Below, one piece after another: positions 23,701-33,825 of a DNA stretch of 64,000 nt. Source of the stretch: Torymus aiolomorphi (taxonomy: Eukaryota; Arthropoda; Insecta; Hymenoptera; Torymidae); NCBI GenBank assembly GCA_036365515.1, contig CM070873.1:41175807-41239806 (forward strand). Direction: 5' to 3'. The notes under the pieces are model-generated. The model was not told the DNA's origin and searched no databases. It worked only from the letters and a program-made list of their open reading frames with translations. Made by a program: the position numbers and the translations under genes. How positions within the stretch are numbered: the first letter of the stretch is position 1; the number at the start of each line of letters is the position of its first letter.

Positions 23701-26700
23701 CTGACTAAACTCGGTTTACGCTACTTTCATGCATTTGGCATAGGTACATTGTATTTCCAAAATGAAGTAAGGTCTTTGTTGGCATGTCCTTCATACTTAT
23801 ATTTCGACATACTTTCCGGGTAATATAATACATATTTCGAATCCTTATGATGCAATTATTTTAGTGATATTTATTGGACTTGGTCAACAATTCCTTATAA
23901 GTAGCTTTCCTACAGCTAAAAACTTCTAATACTACATTCGCCTATTCCATAGCTCGGGCATAATTTGGGAGACGCGTAAATCGATAACTGGCCGATGGCG
24001 GGCATTGAACAACCGCGAGGTCGGCCTCGTTGAGGACGGCTATCAGCGCTACATGCGCGAGCTCCAGGTCGACAAGGAGACGCCCTACCGCATCTATCTC
24101 GAGCCGAAATTCGAGGTCGACTATCTGAACATGGAGATGCTGCGACCCCATCGGCGCTACATGCGTCGCACGTTCCAGACCGGCCTGTGGGTGCAGTACC
24201 GCACTTCCGTGCACCAGGTCCAGCTCCACGCTAAGATCAACAGGCTGCAAATAGATAATCAGCTGACGGACTGCGTGTTCCCGGTGATACTGGCGCCTGT
24301 ACCACCGCCCAAGAGCGTGTCGCAGAGCTCAGGTAAATGTGAAGGCTGATTTTTTTCCATTGGGATTCTTGAAAAATAATTGATGGGAAATTGGGAAAAG
24401 TCGTCGAAAACGTGTGGGAACGTTAATTTATATATTGTTAATGAAGATACTAGTTGCAACTTTTTTTTAACAATCGCACAAATATAAAACCTAGTAGCAA
24501 GGAGGCAATGACATTTCTAACTATTGAAATTCTAGTATTTAAAAGAAAATTTCTAATGCCTAGAGTAGCGTAACTATACTAGCATAATGAACCATCGAAC
24601 CATTGGACCAGCCCCTTTCACGAGTACTGCATAACAATGTAATTTCTTACTGTGCATTTAGTTATGAAACCTTTCGCCGAGCTGAGTATGGTGAAACGTC
24701 TGCTGGAGCACAGCAACGTACAGCAGTTCCGCTACTTTAAGGTGCTCATCCAGGAGTTCCACGTGAAGGTTGACCTGGCCTTCATCAGCGCCCTGACACT
24801 GCTCTTCGAAGCGGACGAAGCGAACGAAACTCAGGAGGTAAGTAACGCTTCCTTCTAAGCTCGTACATATAACACTAACAATGTTTCGTATATTTTCTTA
24901 TTTTGTTTGTATTGTTTCACAGAGTGAGTTATTCAAAACCGATATGAAATTGGTCAATGAACCACTTTTGCATCACGTGAGCATAATAACCTCCGCCGAG
25001 CAGAAGAACTTCTTCGATTTGCTTCACTTCTCGCCACTGAAGGTTTGTTACCTACCCCCTGTGAATGATTTAAGCGCGGAGCATTGACGTTGACGTTTCT
25101 TTTTAGATTCACATAAGCTTCTCCATGTCGGGCACCAGCGGAGGACCATCCGCAATGCCCCAGTTGCTTAACGTCCTGCTTCAGGGCATCGGAGTCACGA
25201 TCACTGACATCAACGATATTGTCTTCAAGTCTGTATTTAGTTGCTTGTGGTTAATTATTGTAATAACTAAAGCATTCGTTAGTTATTCGTAAATGTTTGT
25301 TTAGTTAGTTCAACTTTGACTTATTCTCAGTATATCTTTTGAAAAATCAAGTGTTTTTCTAACTCATATTATGGTTTTATTGATTTAAATTTAGGTCGTG
25401 TATATAAATAAGAATCAGTTTCATAAAATCGCAAAATTGCGTCGCATCCAAGAGAAATATGTTCCTCAAATCTTCTAATTTTATGACTGGTTTTACAAAA
25501 ATCCCTAACAACTTCACAAATACAATCGAGTGTCAATTCCTATGAGGCTGCAAATAAACTATCCATAACAAACAATTATATTCCCGTCCGTAGGCTAGCC
25601 TACTTCGAGCGGGACTACGTGTTCATGACGAACAACCAGCTGATCGCTGAGGCGACGAGCCACTACACCGGCCAGGCGATTAAACAGCTATACGTTTTGG
25701 TGCTGGGACTCGACGTGATCGGCAATCCTTACGGCCTCGTGGTCGGCGCTATGAAGGGCGTAGAGGATCTGTTCTACGAGCCGTTTCAGGGTGCCATTCA
25801 GGGTCCGGGTGAGTTCGCCGAAGGCCTTCTCCTTGGCGTGCGCAGTATGCTAGGACATACCGTGGGCGGCATGGCTGGTGCTGTGTCTAAGATCACCGGA
25901 GCTATGGGTAAGAAGAAACAGTATTTAATCTTTTTTGTTAGTATATAAGAGAAGGTTTTTTATTGAAGTACTTTGGCTGAGTATTAATCGTTTCTAATTG
26001 CAATATAGGTAAGGGATTGGCCGCGCTGACTTTCGACAAGGATTACCAGCGCAAACGCCAGGAACAGCTGAACAAGCAGCCTGCGAATCTGCAGGAGGGA
26101 TTGGCAAGAAGCGGCAAAGGTTTAGTCATGGTGAGAAAAAAAAAACTACGTCCTTTTTTTTATGCGATGTGTAACACCGCATTTCTCGTCTTCTTTCGTA
26201 GGGCGTAGTGGATGGCATATCGGGAGTCGTGACGAAACCCTACTCCGGGGCGAAAGAAGAAGGTTTCGAGGGCTTCTTCAAGGGCTTCGGCAAGGGAATG
26301 GTAGGGCTGGTCACGAGGCCAACCGCTGGACTTGTTGACTTTGCTAGCGGCTCTTTCGGCGCTGTGCGAAGGTATATAAAGATTTTAATCCAACTTGTTG
26401 AGAGGATTTTTTTCATTTCAAATTGCGCTGATAAGTTGTGTCTTTTAGAGCGACGGATTTGAACGAAGAGGCTAAGAGAGTTCGACCGCCTCGATTCCTG
26501 CAGCCGGATAGCTTGGTCCGGCCGTACGTACGCGACGACGCCGAGGGCAATAAAATTCTTTTCGTGAGTATTTTGTTGTAAAAGGATTTTTGATTGTGAT
26601 GAGTAATGATTTGATTGGTGATTTACAGGAACTTGAGAAGGGAAAATACGCCAACACTGACATATACTTCTTCCATATGCCTATTCTGAAAGATGTTTTA

Positions 26701-27143
26701 TTACTTACCGATCAAAGGATTGCTTACTTGGAGAAATGCGATCTGTTTGGTGGTTGGAAGGTCAGTTGAGCTAGAGCTAAATTTGTACCATTTAGTGAAT
26801 GTATAGTCTGATGGTATTAATGAATGTGTTTTTGTGAATTGAAGGTGGACTGGTCGTATACTTGGCAAGAAATCGATCCGCCACCCATAATGATCGACAA
26901 AGGAATTCAGATCTGTATTAAAGATACTAAGAGGAAAAAGCTGGGAGGACTTTTTGGCAGTTCGGATATGACAAAGATTCTCCTTATACCAGATTTACAA
27001 ACGAAACAGGTAAGACCCGTCTCTACGAATATTATTGTTCGAATTTTTCGTTTTTGGTAAGTCGAAAAAATTGTTGAATGACGCTTTCTTTGCAGCTGCT
27101 GTGCAGCAAGATACAGGAGCAACTTCGACAATATGAAGTCTAA
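1284..27143 (+). CDS. Vps13: Vps13 (VPS13A/C-type bridge-like lipid transfer protein), complete, 50 exons
   Basis: Predicted product: a 3,259-residue bridge-like lipid transfer protein. The family forms a long hydrophobic groove that moves phospholipids between organelles at contact sites (ER with mitochondria, endosomes or lipid droplets). The N-terminus [20 protein letters not shown] is the conserved chorein start. The middle is a series of beta-rich RBG/chorein units, followed by a six-repeat VAB domain (about residues 1881-2640), an ATG_C-like amphipathic region (about 2905-3145) and a C-terminal PH-like domain (3146-3259). The exon junctions keep frame throughout: total coding length is 9,780 nt, ending at TAA 27141-27143. 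Size and domain set fit the insect Vps13 orthologous to VPS13A/C; no UBA domain (VPS13D) is seen, and VPS13B is longer. Exons are itemised in the segment entries below. Cassette exons at 17099-17248 and 20860-20919 are not counted. Intron 14 is GC-AG. Confidence 0.96.
1961..2006. repeat. (AAT/AAC)n trinucleotide microsatellite
   Basis: About 15 tandem AAT units interrupted by AAC units, in Vps13 intron 1. Confidence 0.9.
2428..2479. repeat. Short hairpin plus (TA)n microsatellite
   Basis: ACGCGCACCC at 2428-2437 is perfectly complementary to GGGTGCGCGT at 2448-2457, with a 10-nt loop, and a (TA)n run follows directly to 2479. It is likely simple-sequence evolution rather than a functional RNA. 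Confidence 0.7.
5409..8397 (+). CDS. Vps13: Vps13 segment 2: exons 4-14, N-terminal RBG units
   Basis: Exons: 5409-5641, 5728-5866, 5934-6180, 6255-6489, 6580-6697, 6777-7023, 7099-7356, 7433-7772, 7847-8030, 8106-8194, 8265-8397 (residues 129-869). Recognisable VPS13 signatures include [22 protein letters not shown] followed by [47 protein letters not shown] and FVLEIVNFQ. The conserved WW of YKEWWRFA is split across the intron at 6181-6254, which confirms that junction. The exon 9 donor (gttagt) is non-consensus but is the only one keeping frame. Exon 14 ends at a GC donor. I see no canonical FFAT (EFFDAxE-like) motif in the acidic loop of exons 13-14, where VPS13A carries one. Confidence 0.93.
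8398..8472 (+). other. GC-AG intron (Vps13 intron 14)
   Basis: The only in-frame join of exon 14 (ATGAAAG) to exon 15 (AATTAACTCTATC) uses a GC donor, AAAG|gcaagc, with a normal tttttacag acceptor. The donor matches the known consensus for GC-AG introns (AG|GCAAG). Confidence 0.85.
8473..15319 (+). CDS. Vps13: Vps13 segment 3: exons 15-27, middle RBG repeats
   Basis: Exons: 8473-8843, 8920-9058, 9129-9346, 9414-9566, 9642-9949, 10574-10875, 11188-11324, 12434-12725, 13238-13515, 13586-13708, 13829-14078, 14788-14993, 15065-15319 (residues 870-1880). This is the central beta-rich tube with recurring short beta-strand blocks (for example [53 protein letters not shown]). Exon 19 includes an Ala/Glu-rich helix, [18 protein letters not shown], typical of inter-strand loops. 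Linker loops in exons 16, 20-21 and 23 are lysine/glutamate- or Thr/Pro-rich and are likely flexible. Codon usage becomes more GC-rich from about exon 18 onward than in exons 2-13. Confidence 0.9.
11415..11789. mobile_element. Candidate MITE-like element with about 18-bp terminal inverted repeats
   Basis: TTAAGGACGCTCTTGCAC (from about 11417) is an imperfect inverted copy of TGCAAGAGCGTTCTAAG (11774-11790). The 340 nt between them have no ORF but include a smaller internal inverted repeat (ACAGTTTGT ... ACAAACT). No target-site duplication is clear. The right end abuts the large palindrome. Confidence 0.4.
11786..12169. repeat. 384-bp palindrome with 192-bp arms and no spacer
   Basis: Reading outward from the axis at 11977/11978 (AAATTAAA|TTTAATTT), the two arms match base for base as far as I can align them, out to TAAGGGGATGCC on the left and GGCATCCCCTTA on the right. 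It sits in a Vps13 intron, so the pre-mRNA would form a very long hairpin. It could be a snap-back mobile element, a recent inverted duplication or an assembly artefact. Confidence 0.9.
14079..14787 (+). other. Vps13 intron 25, nothing notable
   Basis: AT-rich intron of about 0.7 kb with normal splice sites. I see no repeat or RNA gene. Confidence 0.6.
15399..23564 (+). CDS. Vps13: Vps13 segment 4: exons 28-39, VAB (SHR-BD) adaptor-binding domain
   Basis: Exons: 15399-15755, 15833-16158, 16309-16429, 17679-17903, 18740-18955, 19676-19717, 22061-22264, 22464-22601, 22677-22823, 22912-23060, 23125-23236, 23326-23564 (residues 1881-2639). Six successive repeat cores each carry an Asn in a similar place: [53 protein letters not shown] and [12 protein letters not shown]. 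In the family this six-repeat domain binds PxP-type adaptors that choose the target organelle, and the Asn residues are structurally important. The end ([20 protein letters not shown]) begins the last RBG unit. Candidate optional exons fall between repeats 2 and 3 and within repeat 4. Confidence 0.92.
17099..17248 (+). other. Vps13: Candidate cassette exon A of Vps13 (50 codons, phase 0-0)
   Basis: Inside the 1.25-kb intron between exons 30 and 31 lies a GC-rich open stretch. It is bounded by acceptor ttctag (17093-17098) and donor cag|gtacgc. It is exactly 150 nt, has no stop in the Vps13 frame and would insert 50 residues: a hydrophobic start ([13 protein letters not shown]), then a Pro/Arg-rich tail ([15 protein letters not shown]). 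Skipping it gives a smooth family-like join, [18 protein letters not shown], so it is not part of the core domain. It may be an alternative exon or a chance ORF. Confidence 0.4.
17904..19675 (+). other. Vps13 introns 31-32, AT-rich
   Basis: Apart from exon 32 (18740-18955), this stretch is AT-rich noncoding sequence with normal splice sites and no visible element. Confidence 0.6.
19718..22060 (+). other. Vps13 intron 33, 2.3 kb, with poly(A)/(CA) tract and GC-rich island
   Basis: It is mostly very AT-rich. A homopolymer A tract followed by CA repeats lies at about 20694-20731. A GC-rich block at about 20870-21060 includes candidate cassette exon B, a TGAGTCA (AP-1-type) site at about 21053 and the spaced inverted half-sites AGGTGA and TGACCT near 20917-20933. 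The regulatory reading is speculative. Confidence 0.5.
20860..20919 (+). other. Vps13: Candidate cassette exon B of Vps13 (20 codons, phase 0-0)
   Basis: Within the 2.3-kb intron between exons 33 and 34, acceptor gtctttcag (20851-20859) and donor AAG|gtgatc bound 60 nt. It is open in the Vps13 frame and encodes the basic peptide [20 protein letters not shown]. It stands out as GC-rich against very AT-rich surroundings and inserts at the same variable loop of VAB repeat 4 as the 14-residue exon 33. The polypyrimidine tract is modest, so chance is possible. Confidence 0.35.
23953..26563 (+). CDS. Vps13: Vps13 segment 5: exons 40-47, last RBG unit and ATG_C-like region
   Basis: Exons: 23953-24332, 24662-24837, 24923-25042, 25107-25228, 25594-25907, 26009-26130, 26202-26371, 26449-26563 (about residues 2640-3145). 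Signatures are [20 protein letters not shown] with [15 protein letters not shown], then the glycine-rich amphipathic block [40 protein letters not shown] and [20 protein letters not shown]. In this family and in ATG2 that block attaches to lipid droplets or mitochondria. The exon 43 donor (gtctgt at 25229) is weak but gives the conserved FKLAYFERD join. Confidence 0.93.
26629..27143 (+). CDS. Vps13: Vps13 segment 6: exons 48-50, C-terminal PH-like domain
   Basis: Exons: 26629-26760, 26845-27009, 27096-27143 (residues 3146-3259). The sequence has the PH-like pattern of alternating strands ([51 protein letters not shown]) and a final helix ending LRQYEV before TAA. In VPS13 proteins this domain contributes to membrane targeting. 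Codon usage returns to AT-rich here. Confidence 0.92.
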
Positions 27144-29283
27144 ATTAGTGAGAAAATGAATTTAAAAAGCCAATGAATTTCTCATTCATGGAATCCGTCG
27201 AACTTTTGCGCGGATTCGCTATTTTGTCACTACTGGAGCACAAAAGAATCATGTTCATTCAACGAAGACTGATACGACTTTTGACGTAGAAGAGGAATCA
27301 TAGTCGATGAAGATGTGAAAAGTGAAAAGATACCACACTCTTCCCCCTCCTACTTCGGTAAAAAGACGCTGAAGACAAAAATAATTGTGATTCCAGTACC
27401 TCGATAACTGGGAATAGCCTTTGTACGCGTAGTTGTAGAGGAGCATCGAGATCAGCATCAACACCGATAGCGTGATTATTGTTAGAACGCCTATGATGAC
27501 GCGTAGTTATACCGGCGGAACCTTTTTTTCGCAAGCACAACTTATAATTTTGTGGTATACCGTCGAATTTCGCAAATAACACGGAGTCCAGTGATTTACG
27601 AGTCATCGAGATAAGAGCATATTATTTTCCGCGAATCGTATTTATTTTATATATATATATATATATACGTATGACCATGGAACGTTGATACAGAAGAGCT
27701 TTATATATGCTTTTCTTAAGATAGTTCTTTCACGCGAAGCGTACTGTACTTAGTATCTAAGATGAAAATTTTCGAAAATGATGATTGTTTGAGAAAGACA
27801 AAGTTTTTATTTTACTTTTTTATTACTTGAAATATTTTAATTAAATGAAATTAAAAAAAATTTAATCAAATTGACTTTATGGATTTTAAGATAATAACTT
27901 AAATTTTTAATTTTATTATAAGACCTTTTTTAAACATTCAGAAATTTTTGATTTTTTTGTCAACAGCTTATTTTACGTAATTTAATTTATCAATAAATTA
28001 CTAAAGTCAAATACGTAAGAATAGATTTACGAAAGAACAATCTTAATTTCAATGGCTTATTATAGATTTCATTTTTTTTTTTTTTTATCGCTAAGAGATA
28101 TATTGAGTGTTGCACTGCTTACGAATGTATACTCCTTTGCAATGCGTATTTGAGAGCATGTAAAAACCGCGAAAGCCTAACCTGTGACGATAAATATTCT
28201 TTTTGTATAAATATCTTTTAACTGATTAAACTTGTTTTACTATTATCATGTTTCTCTTTTCTTTTATTCATGAACGTATATGAAGTAACACGTGTGAGCG
28301 CATCTTTTTTGATATTTTTGTTCTTGTGAAAGACTTTGCAAATAATGAAGAGCATTTTATATGAACTAGCTGGAAGATATTTATTTGTGGATTGCAGATT
28401 AAAAAATTGTTTATATATATATATGATGATGATGATGATGATGAAGATTTAATATATGAGTGTTAAACACTGGAATCATCAGTTGGAAGCTACAGAATAA
28501 ACAGCAAAGTTTAATGTCATTATGAGGCCATATATTTTTCATTGCTGTGTCTCATGTTATAGATTTTACAAATAAATAGGACAGGTTCATGAATAAATTT
28601 TGTATTTTTCATTAATTTACTAATAAGTAATCTAACTCTACAATTCCGAAATGTATGAAAGTTCTCACGCTCTTAGCTAAGTGCTCTGTTGTGTTTTGAT
28701 TGCTTGTATATAGACTGTCACTGATGATTCAATTGTTACTAAACAGCCAATAAGGTGTACCAGTACACAACGCACAACAATACAGAGCATATCACGGAAC
28801 ACACTCCACAGCCCTTATGCGAAAACTTCCTAAAAATGTAAAAATAATAAAAATAATTCCAGAGATTTCGAAATAATTTTTGGAATTTTTCTTCTATAAT
28901 CACTAATTCTTTAATAATTCTAGGTAATGGTTATTCAAAGCTTTTACTATTAAGGTTGTATGACCCATAAGGTTCCTGCCAAAAGTTAATATCTATCATT
29001 GAAATTGCAATAATTATATGAATTTTATAACTTCGAGAGAAAATTTAATTTAAAAAATTATTTGATTTGGTTTTAACACAGGCTTGTCCCCTTAAGTGCA
29101 ACATCAAGTTAAAAAAAAAAACGAGTCTACTGAGGTAGAAATAAACGCAAAGCGGTAAGTCTACTTAAAGGGGATATTGTGTATGATATACAGAACATGT
29201 GTGCACAATTTCATTAAGATTAGACAATTAGTTTTTTTTTATATTTAAAGTTGTTTACAGACGCATACATTTTCCGAACAAGT
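27144..29283. other. Vps13 3' UTR and downstream intergenic DNA
   Basis: No gene is visible. Possible polyadenylation signals are AATAAA at about 28496 and further copies near 28570-28600; which one is used is unknown. Simple repeats: (TA)n at about 27649-27666 and (GAT)n at about 28425-28443. An inverted pair TCCCCTTAAGT / ACTTAAAGGGGA flanks 29088-29174. Confidence 0.5.
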
Positions 29284-30124
29284 TGTATAATCATCACTCT
29301 GCCACTATAAATATGTAGTAAAATATAGCGTTGCCCAGTTCTAACCATGGGGAGATAGACGATGCAAGAGAACCTTCTTCTTTTTTTTATATATTTTTTT
29401 TATTTTTTATATTTTATTCTATTCTTTTGAATGTATAGAGAGAAAACAGTTTTTACAAAAATGTAAACCACACACCTTGCAGAGCTTTCTAGTTCTTAGA
29501 GAATATTAGTTTGTTAGAACAGTTTCTTTGACTTGCGGATTGAACTGCATTACTGAATTTGGGCTTTACATGTTTTTCTTTTTCCAAATAGCTTTTAGCA
29601 ATAGCCATACAAACATCTTTAGTACCTATTTTTTTGCTCTTACCTGCTGTTGCAACATTGTACAAGATAGTGGGTCACTTGGGTCATTTTTATCAGAGGT
29701 ATCCAAATAGCAATTACCAACGCCACTGTCTTGTACAATATTGCAACAGCAGGTAAAGCAAAAAAATAGGTACTAAAGATGATTGTATGGCTATTGCTAC
29801 ATGCTATTTGGAAAAAAAAACATGTAATGACAAATTCAGTAATGCCGTTCAGTCCGCAAGTCAAAGAAACTGTTCTAACAAACAATGTTCTCTAAGAACT
29901 AGAAAGCTCTCCAAGGTGTATGGTTTACATGTTTGTAAAAACTGTTTTCTCTCTATACATTCAAAAGAATAGAATAAAATATAAAAAATATAAAAAATAT
30001 AAAACATAAAAAAAATATATAAAAAAAAAGAAGAAGGTTCTCTTGCATCGTCTACCTCCCCGTGGTGAGAACTGGGCAACGCTATATTTTACTATATTTA
30101 TAGTGGCAGAATGACGATTATACA
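29284..30124. mobile_element. 841-bp fold-back element (about 390-bp arms, 49-bp loop)
   Basis: The left arm 29284-29673 reappears inverted at 29723-30124 with roughly 90% identity. Matching blocks include TGTATAATCATCACTCTGCC, GCGTTGCCCAGTTCT, TCTAGTTCTTAGAGAA, AACTGTTTCTTTGACTTGCG, and CTGCTGTTGCAAC beside the loop. Arms of this size with a short loop resemble Foldback-type or palindromic MITE structures. Short ORFs read through the arms but show no recognised domain. No clear target-site duplication was found. Confidence 0.8.
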
Positions 30125-30182
30125 GTCTTCAATCCATTCAACGTTTTGTGTGTTTATGTAACGCATAATTTCAAAATTTTTG

Positions 30183-30438
30183 TTCTCGAAAAAAATACAC
30201 TTTACGAAAAAATTTTATAGAATAAAAAGTGCTAAGAATCATTCAAAGAATACGTATGATTTTTTTCAGAAGTTTTTGAGACTTTTTTGATTTTTCAAAA
30301 ATGTTAAAAATTAACAAATTCAAAATTGGTTCAAAAACTTCTGAAAAAATTCAGACGTATTTTTTGAGTGATTCTAAGCATTTTTTGTTCTAACAATGCT
30401 CTATAACATTTTTTCGTTAAGTTCATACATTTCGAGAA
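30183..30438. repeat. 256-bp imperfect inverted repeat
   Basis: TTCTCGAAAAAAATACACTT at the left reappears inverted as TTCGAGAA at 30431. Internal blocks AGTGCTAAGAATCATTCAAA and CAGAAGTTTTTGA have inverted partners on the right (GAGTGATTCTAAGCATTTTT, TCAAAAACTTCTG). Arms are about 110 bp. It lies just beyond the larger fold-back element and may be an independent insertion. Confidence 0.65.
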
Positions 30439-31245
30439 AAAAAATCATGAAGTTTAACATTACGCTGTTTCAAAAAATCCGCCATTTTGGAAAAGCTAAA
30501 AGGGGAAAAAAGATTCACAACCAGTATTTTGGAAATGCCAGACATTCGGACCGCGATTTCTGGTGGTAATATGATTATCCAAAAACAGAAACAGTAACAA
30601 AAATTGATTTGAAAAAAAAATTTTATTAAATTTTTTGACTTTTTTTTTAAAAAACTCAAAAATAATACACTTACTGACTTTTTTTTTACAAAATAAGTTA
30701 CAGATTCTGAAAGAGCACCCTCGAAAACCCCCTATATAGGATTTTGGATAAAAATGACTTTGTTTTTCCAATAGAATTCTGTACTTGAAAATGTGTGCAC
30801 AAAAATGTGCATTTGCGCGTTAATGGGTTAAGTTGAATTGGAAGATTGACAGTATAATGAGATATTAGAAGAAAATGAACAATTAATCTTATTCATAATT
30901 ATTATTGTAACAAAATCTTACCTTGTAAATAACGAGTTTAGAAAAAAGTTTATATTATTTGAAAAGTATTTAAAAATTTATTGTTTGCTACACCAACAAA
31001 ATGATACATAAACTAATATAGTAAAGTTATTTGTTTACATTCATCAATTTTAATACGTAGACGAGCGAGTTTAATGGTTACAAATATTTAAACAATCATG
31101 TTTAATGATTGTTGATGAGATATCGGAAGTAAAAAAATAACTAATCATCTTCACAGTTTTTACTGTAACAAAATTTTACTCTGTATATCGCGAATCATCT
31201 AGAAAAAAGTAGGCATCCCTTGAAAGTATCGGAACTTAGTCGTAC
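30439..31245. other. Intergenic DNA, no gene seen
   Basis: AT-rich sequence without protein-like ORFs. The minus-strand ORFs near 30423-30771 are low-complexity Phe/Lys runs. Confidence 0.55.
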
Positions 31246-31246
31246 T

Positions 31247-31252
31247 TTTATT
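31247..31252 (-). terminator. Candidate polyadenylation signal of the P450 gene
   Basis: AATAAA on the minus strand lies about 21 nt after the stop codon. If used, the 3' UTR would be unusually short. Confidence 0.4.
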
Positions 31253-31273
31253 GTATAGCATCAGTTTCTCAGT

Positions 31274-33776
31274 TCACTTCTTTCTGGGCACGACGCTCAT
31301 CCAGTAGCCACCCTTGGGCACGATGGCAAATGTGTTTGTTGCGTACTCAAAGTCCTTTCTGGTCTTCTCATTGGCAACTAGCGTGAAATTCGCCAACAGA
31401 TGGAAGAACAGAATCTTGGTCTCGAGGATGGCGAACCTGTTGCCAATGCAGCTCCTGGGTCCGATGCCGAAACCCAAATTCTCCACCTGACTGATCGTCA
31501 CCTTCTTGTCAACGTACCTATCTGGATCGAATTTCTTCGGGTTCTCGAAGATGTGCTCGTCATGATGAATCGCAACTACGGGTATCCAGACGTTCATTCC
31601 AGGTTGTAGAGTAAACGGTTTTCCACCAGGTAGCGACGGGGGTAGCTCGAAAGCTTTCTTACAGAGCCGGTCGAGAGTGAAGGCCTGAGCATGAAGACGA
31701 ATTGCCTCGTGAAAGACCGCATCGAGGTAGGACATGGCATTGACCGCCTCGTAGGTGGGTTTATTGTTGGTTTGCGACAGAACGTCGTCGATTTCCTCCT
31801 GGAGGCGACGTTGTACATCAGGGTTGAGGATCAGCTCGTGGGAGATTACGCACATATGCGAGGCCGTTGAGTCGAAGCCCGCGAAGAAGAAGACAAAAGC
31901 CTGGGCCGTCATCTCAGGGATGTCTAGCTTCAGGTGCTCGCTCGTTTTACCTGTGTAGATAAAGTGTATGACAAGGTTGACAAACGTTTTAAGCTTAGAA
32001 ATTTCTAGCCTATTTGGCTAGAGCTAATATTACTAGTGGTATTATAAAGAAGACATAATGTATATATACGTATAAAAAGGATTATTTTCTAAGAAATCAA
32101 TAAGAATTAATGATGTCAGTATATCTGATCAAAGTAGTAGAGCAAAGGAGTAATAGCTGAGAAAAGATGTCAATAGTCTTCAGAGAAAGTAACAACTTCA
32201 AATATTTATCTATAGTCAACTATTGCAATTTTTTTACAAAATCCTCATTAGAATGGGATTTGTTGCCAAGAGAAAAAAAAAGAAAACTAAAGAAATAACT
32301 GGATTAACTAATTATTATAATTAATTAATTAAGTTATTTTTATTGCGTCTTTCATAATTTGTAGCTATTTTTAAGCTCAATTAGAAATTCCTTTTTTGCT
32401 TGAATTCGAAAAATTGTTGCATTGATGAATATGATAAAGAGATGAAAATCATATATATGAACATCGCTAGACCAATTCGTCCTAGTCCTCACAAATTCAT
32501 ATACATTACCTCTTGCATCCATCATCAGTTGGATCATGTCCGGCCGATTGATACTTTTCTCATCCCTTGTCCTCACAGTCTCACCGATGACCTCTTCGAA
32601 GAAATCCGAAATCTCCTTGCCGATTAACCTCAGTCTGAGCATCTTCAAAAGTTTTGGAAACGCCCTCGACAAAAAGAACTTCACGGAGAGCAGGCCCTCG
32701 AAATTCGTTGCCTGTCTGCCCAGCACGTAAAACTTGTTCTTCTGGTCCTTCAGCGAGTCTATGCTTATACCGAAGGCACAGCTGGCGATTACGTCATTCG
32801 TGTATCTCGTGAAGAGGTCCTTTGTGAATATCTCGCTACCGGTATTCGCGCGAAGATGGGCGACGACGTTTTCCGCGCACTGGGTCATGAGATCAAACAT
32901 GATCTTCATCTTGCTAGAAGTGAAGGCTGGGCTGAGCAAGTTACGTGCCTCCCGCCAACGATCGCCGTGCATTGAGAAGAGGTTGGAGGAGAACAGAGGG
33001 TCAAGGTCCTTGTCTACGAAGCTCAAGTGGTCAGGGAAGTTGTCGAAATTCTGCGAAAAGGAGTTTTATTCGGTTTCATTCTCGTGTTTCGGATATTAAG
33101 AGAACAATAAAATCCAAAACCCCGCAACAAATTACCGAGAAAAGAAAAGTGGTGTATATTATATATTTTATTTTCTTTCATATGATGTTTTGCATCATTT
33201 GCACTATCAGATATAAGAAATCCGCTATCTATCACTTTTAAAAGTCATCATTTCACTCAATAATACCGTTTTCTTTTTTTCCGCGTGCATTACTCTTGTA
33301 TTCTATATCTATCGATTTGTGATAATAATCATAAAAATTAAACTGCGACGTTAGTTGCGAGATCTTGATTTCGCGATACGCATTAGACACTTGACTCCAC
33401 AACTATCTTCACATCCTTGTAATTTTATATAATTAATATTTACAATCCACATGTAATCCCTATAACTATAGCTTACTCGCATAGACCTCACCTTGATCGT
33501 GATACTCTTGATCAGCTCAGGATCGCGGATCAAAATGACAGGTCTGAGGAAATCGAAGACCCCCACGTACTTCGCCTCCTTGTTATGATTATAAATATCC
33601 CTGATGGTTTCGCTGATGTGCTTCCGTCTGAGCATCGATGATGCCATGTTACCGAACAGCGGCACCGCCGGCATGTAGGGTATTCCGAGCTCCTCGAAGT
33701 AGCTGTAGCGCTTCTTGAACCACGCGTACAGCGCGTAGAGCGCGACCAGGAGTAACGTCAACGTCAGGAGGTCCAT
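31274..33776 (-). CDS. Cytochrome P450, CYP9-like (CYP3 clan), complete, 3 exons
   Basis: Predicted product: a 500-residue microsomal P450 monooxygenase. CYP3-clan enzymes typically oxidise xenobiotics, plant toxins or insecticides, using electrons from NADPH-P450 reductase at the ER. Exons (transcript order): 33776-33492, 33050-32510, 31950-31274, with junction phases 0 and 1; introns of 441 and 559 nt. Visible motifs: N-terminal membrane anchor (MDLLTLTLLLVALYALYAWF), helix C WREAR, I-helix AGFDST (299-304), ExxR at 357-360, PDRY, and heme loop FGIGPRSCIG with Cys443. NFDNFPDH and SPAFTSSKMK resemble CYP9 proteins. The residues after ExxR (EAIRLHAQAF) lack the proline usual there in P450s. 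Substrate is unknown. CYP6 is the main alternative assignment. Confidence 0.93.
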
Positions 33777-33825
33777 GTTTGTCGAACGAAAGTCAACTGA
33801 GAACTGCAGCAGTCGCTAGTGCTGG

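Noticed and set aside
29528..29972. Short ORFs with Cys pairs in the fold-back arms
   Set aside because: They might be remnants of a transposase zinc finger, but the match is too weak and both strands of the palindrome are open by symmetry.
32734..33099. Plus-strand ORFs over the P450 region
   Set aside because: Antisense shadows of P450 exon 2, whose minus-strand motifs are clear.
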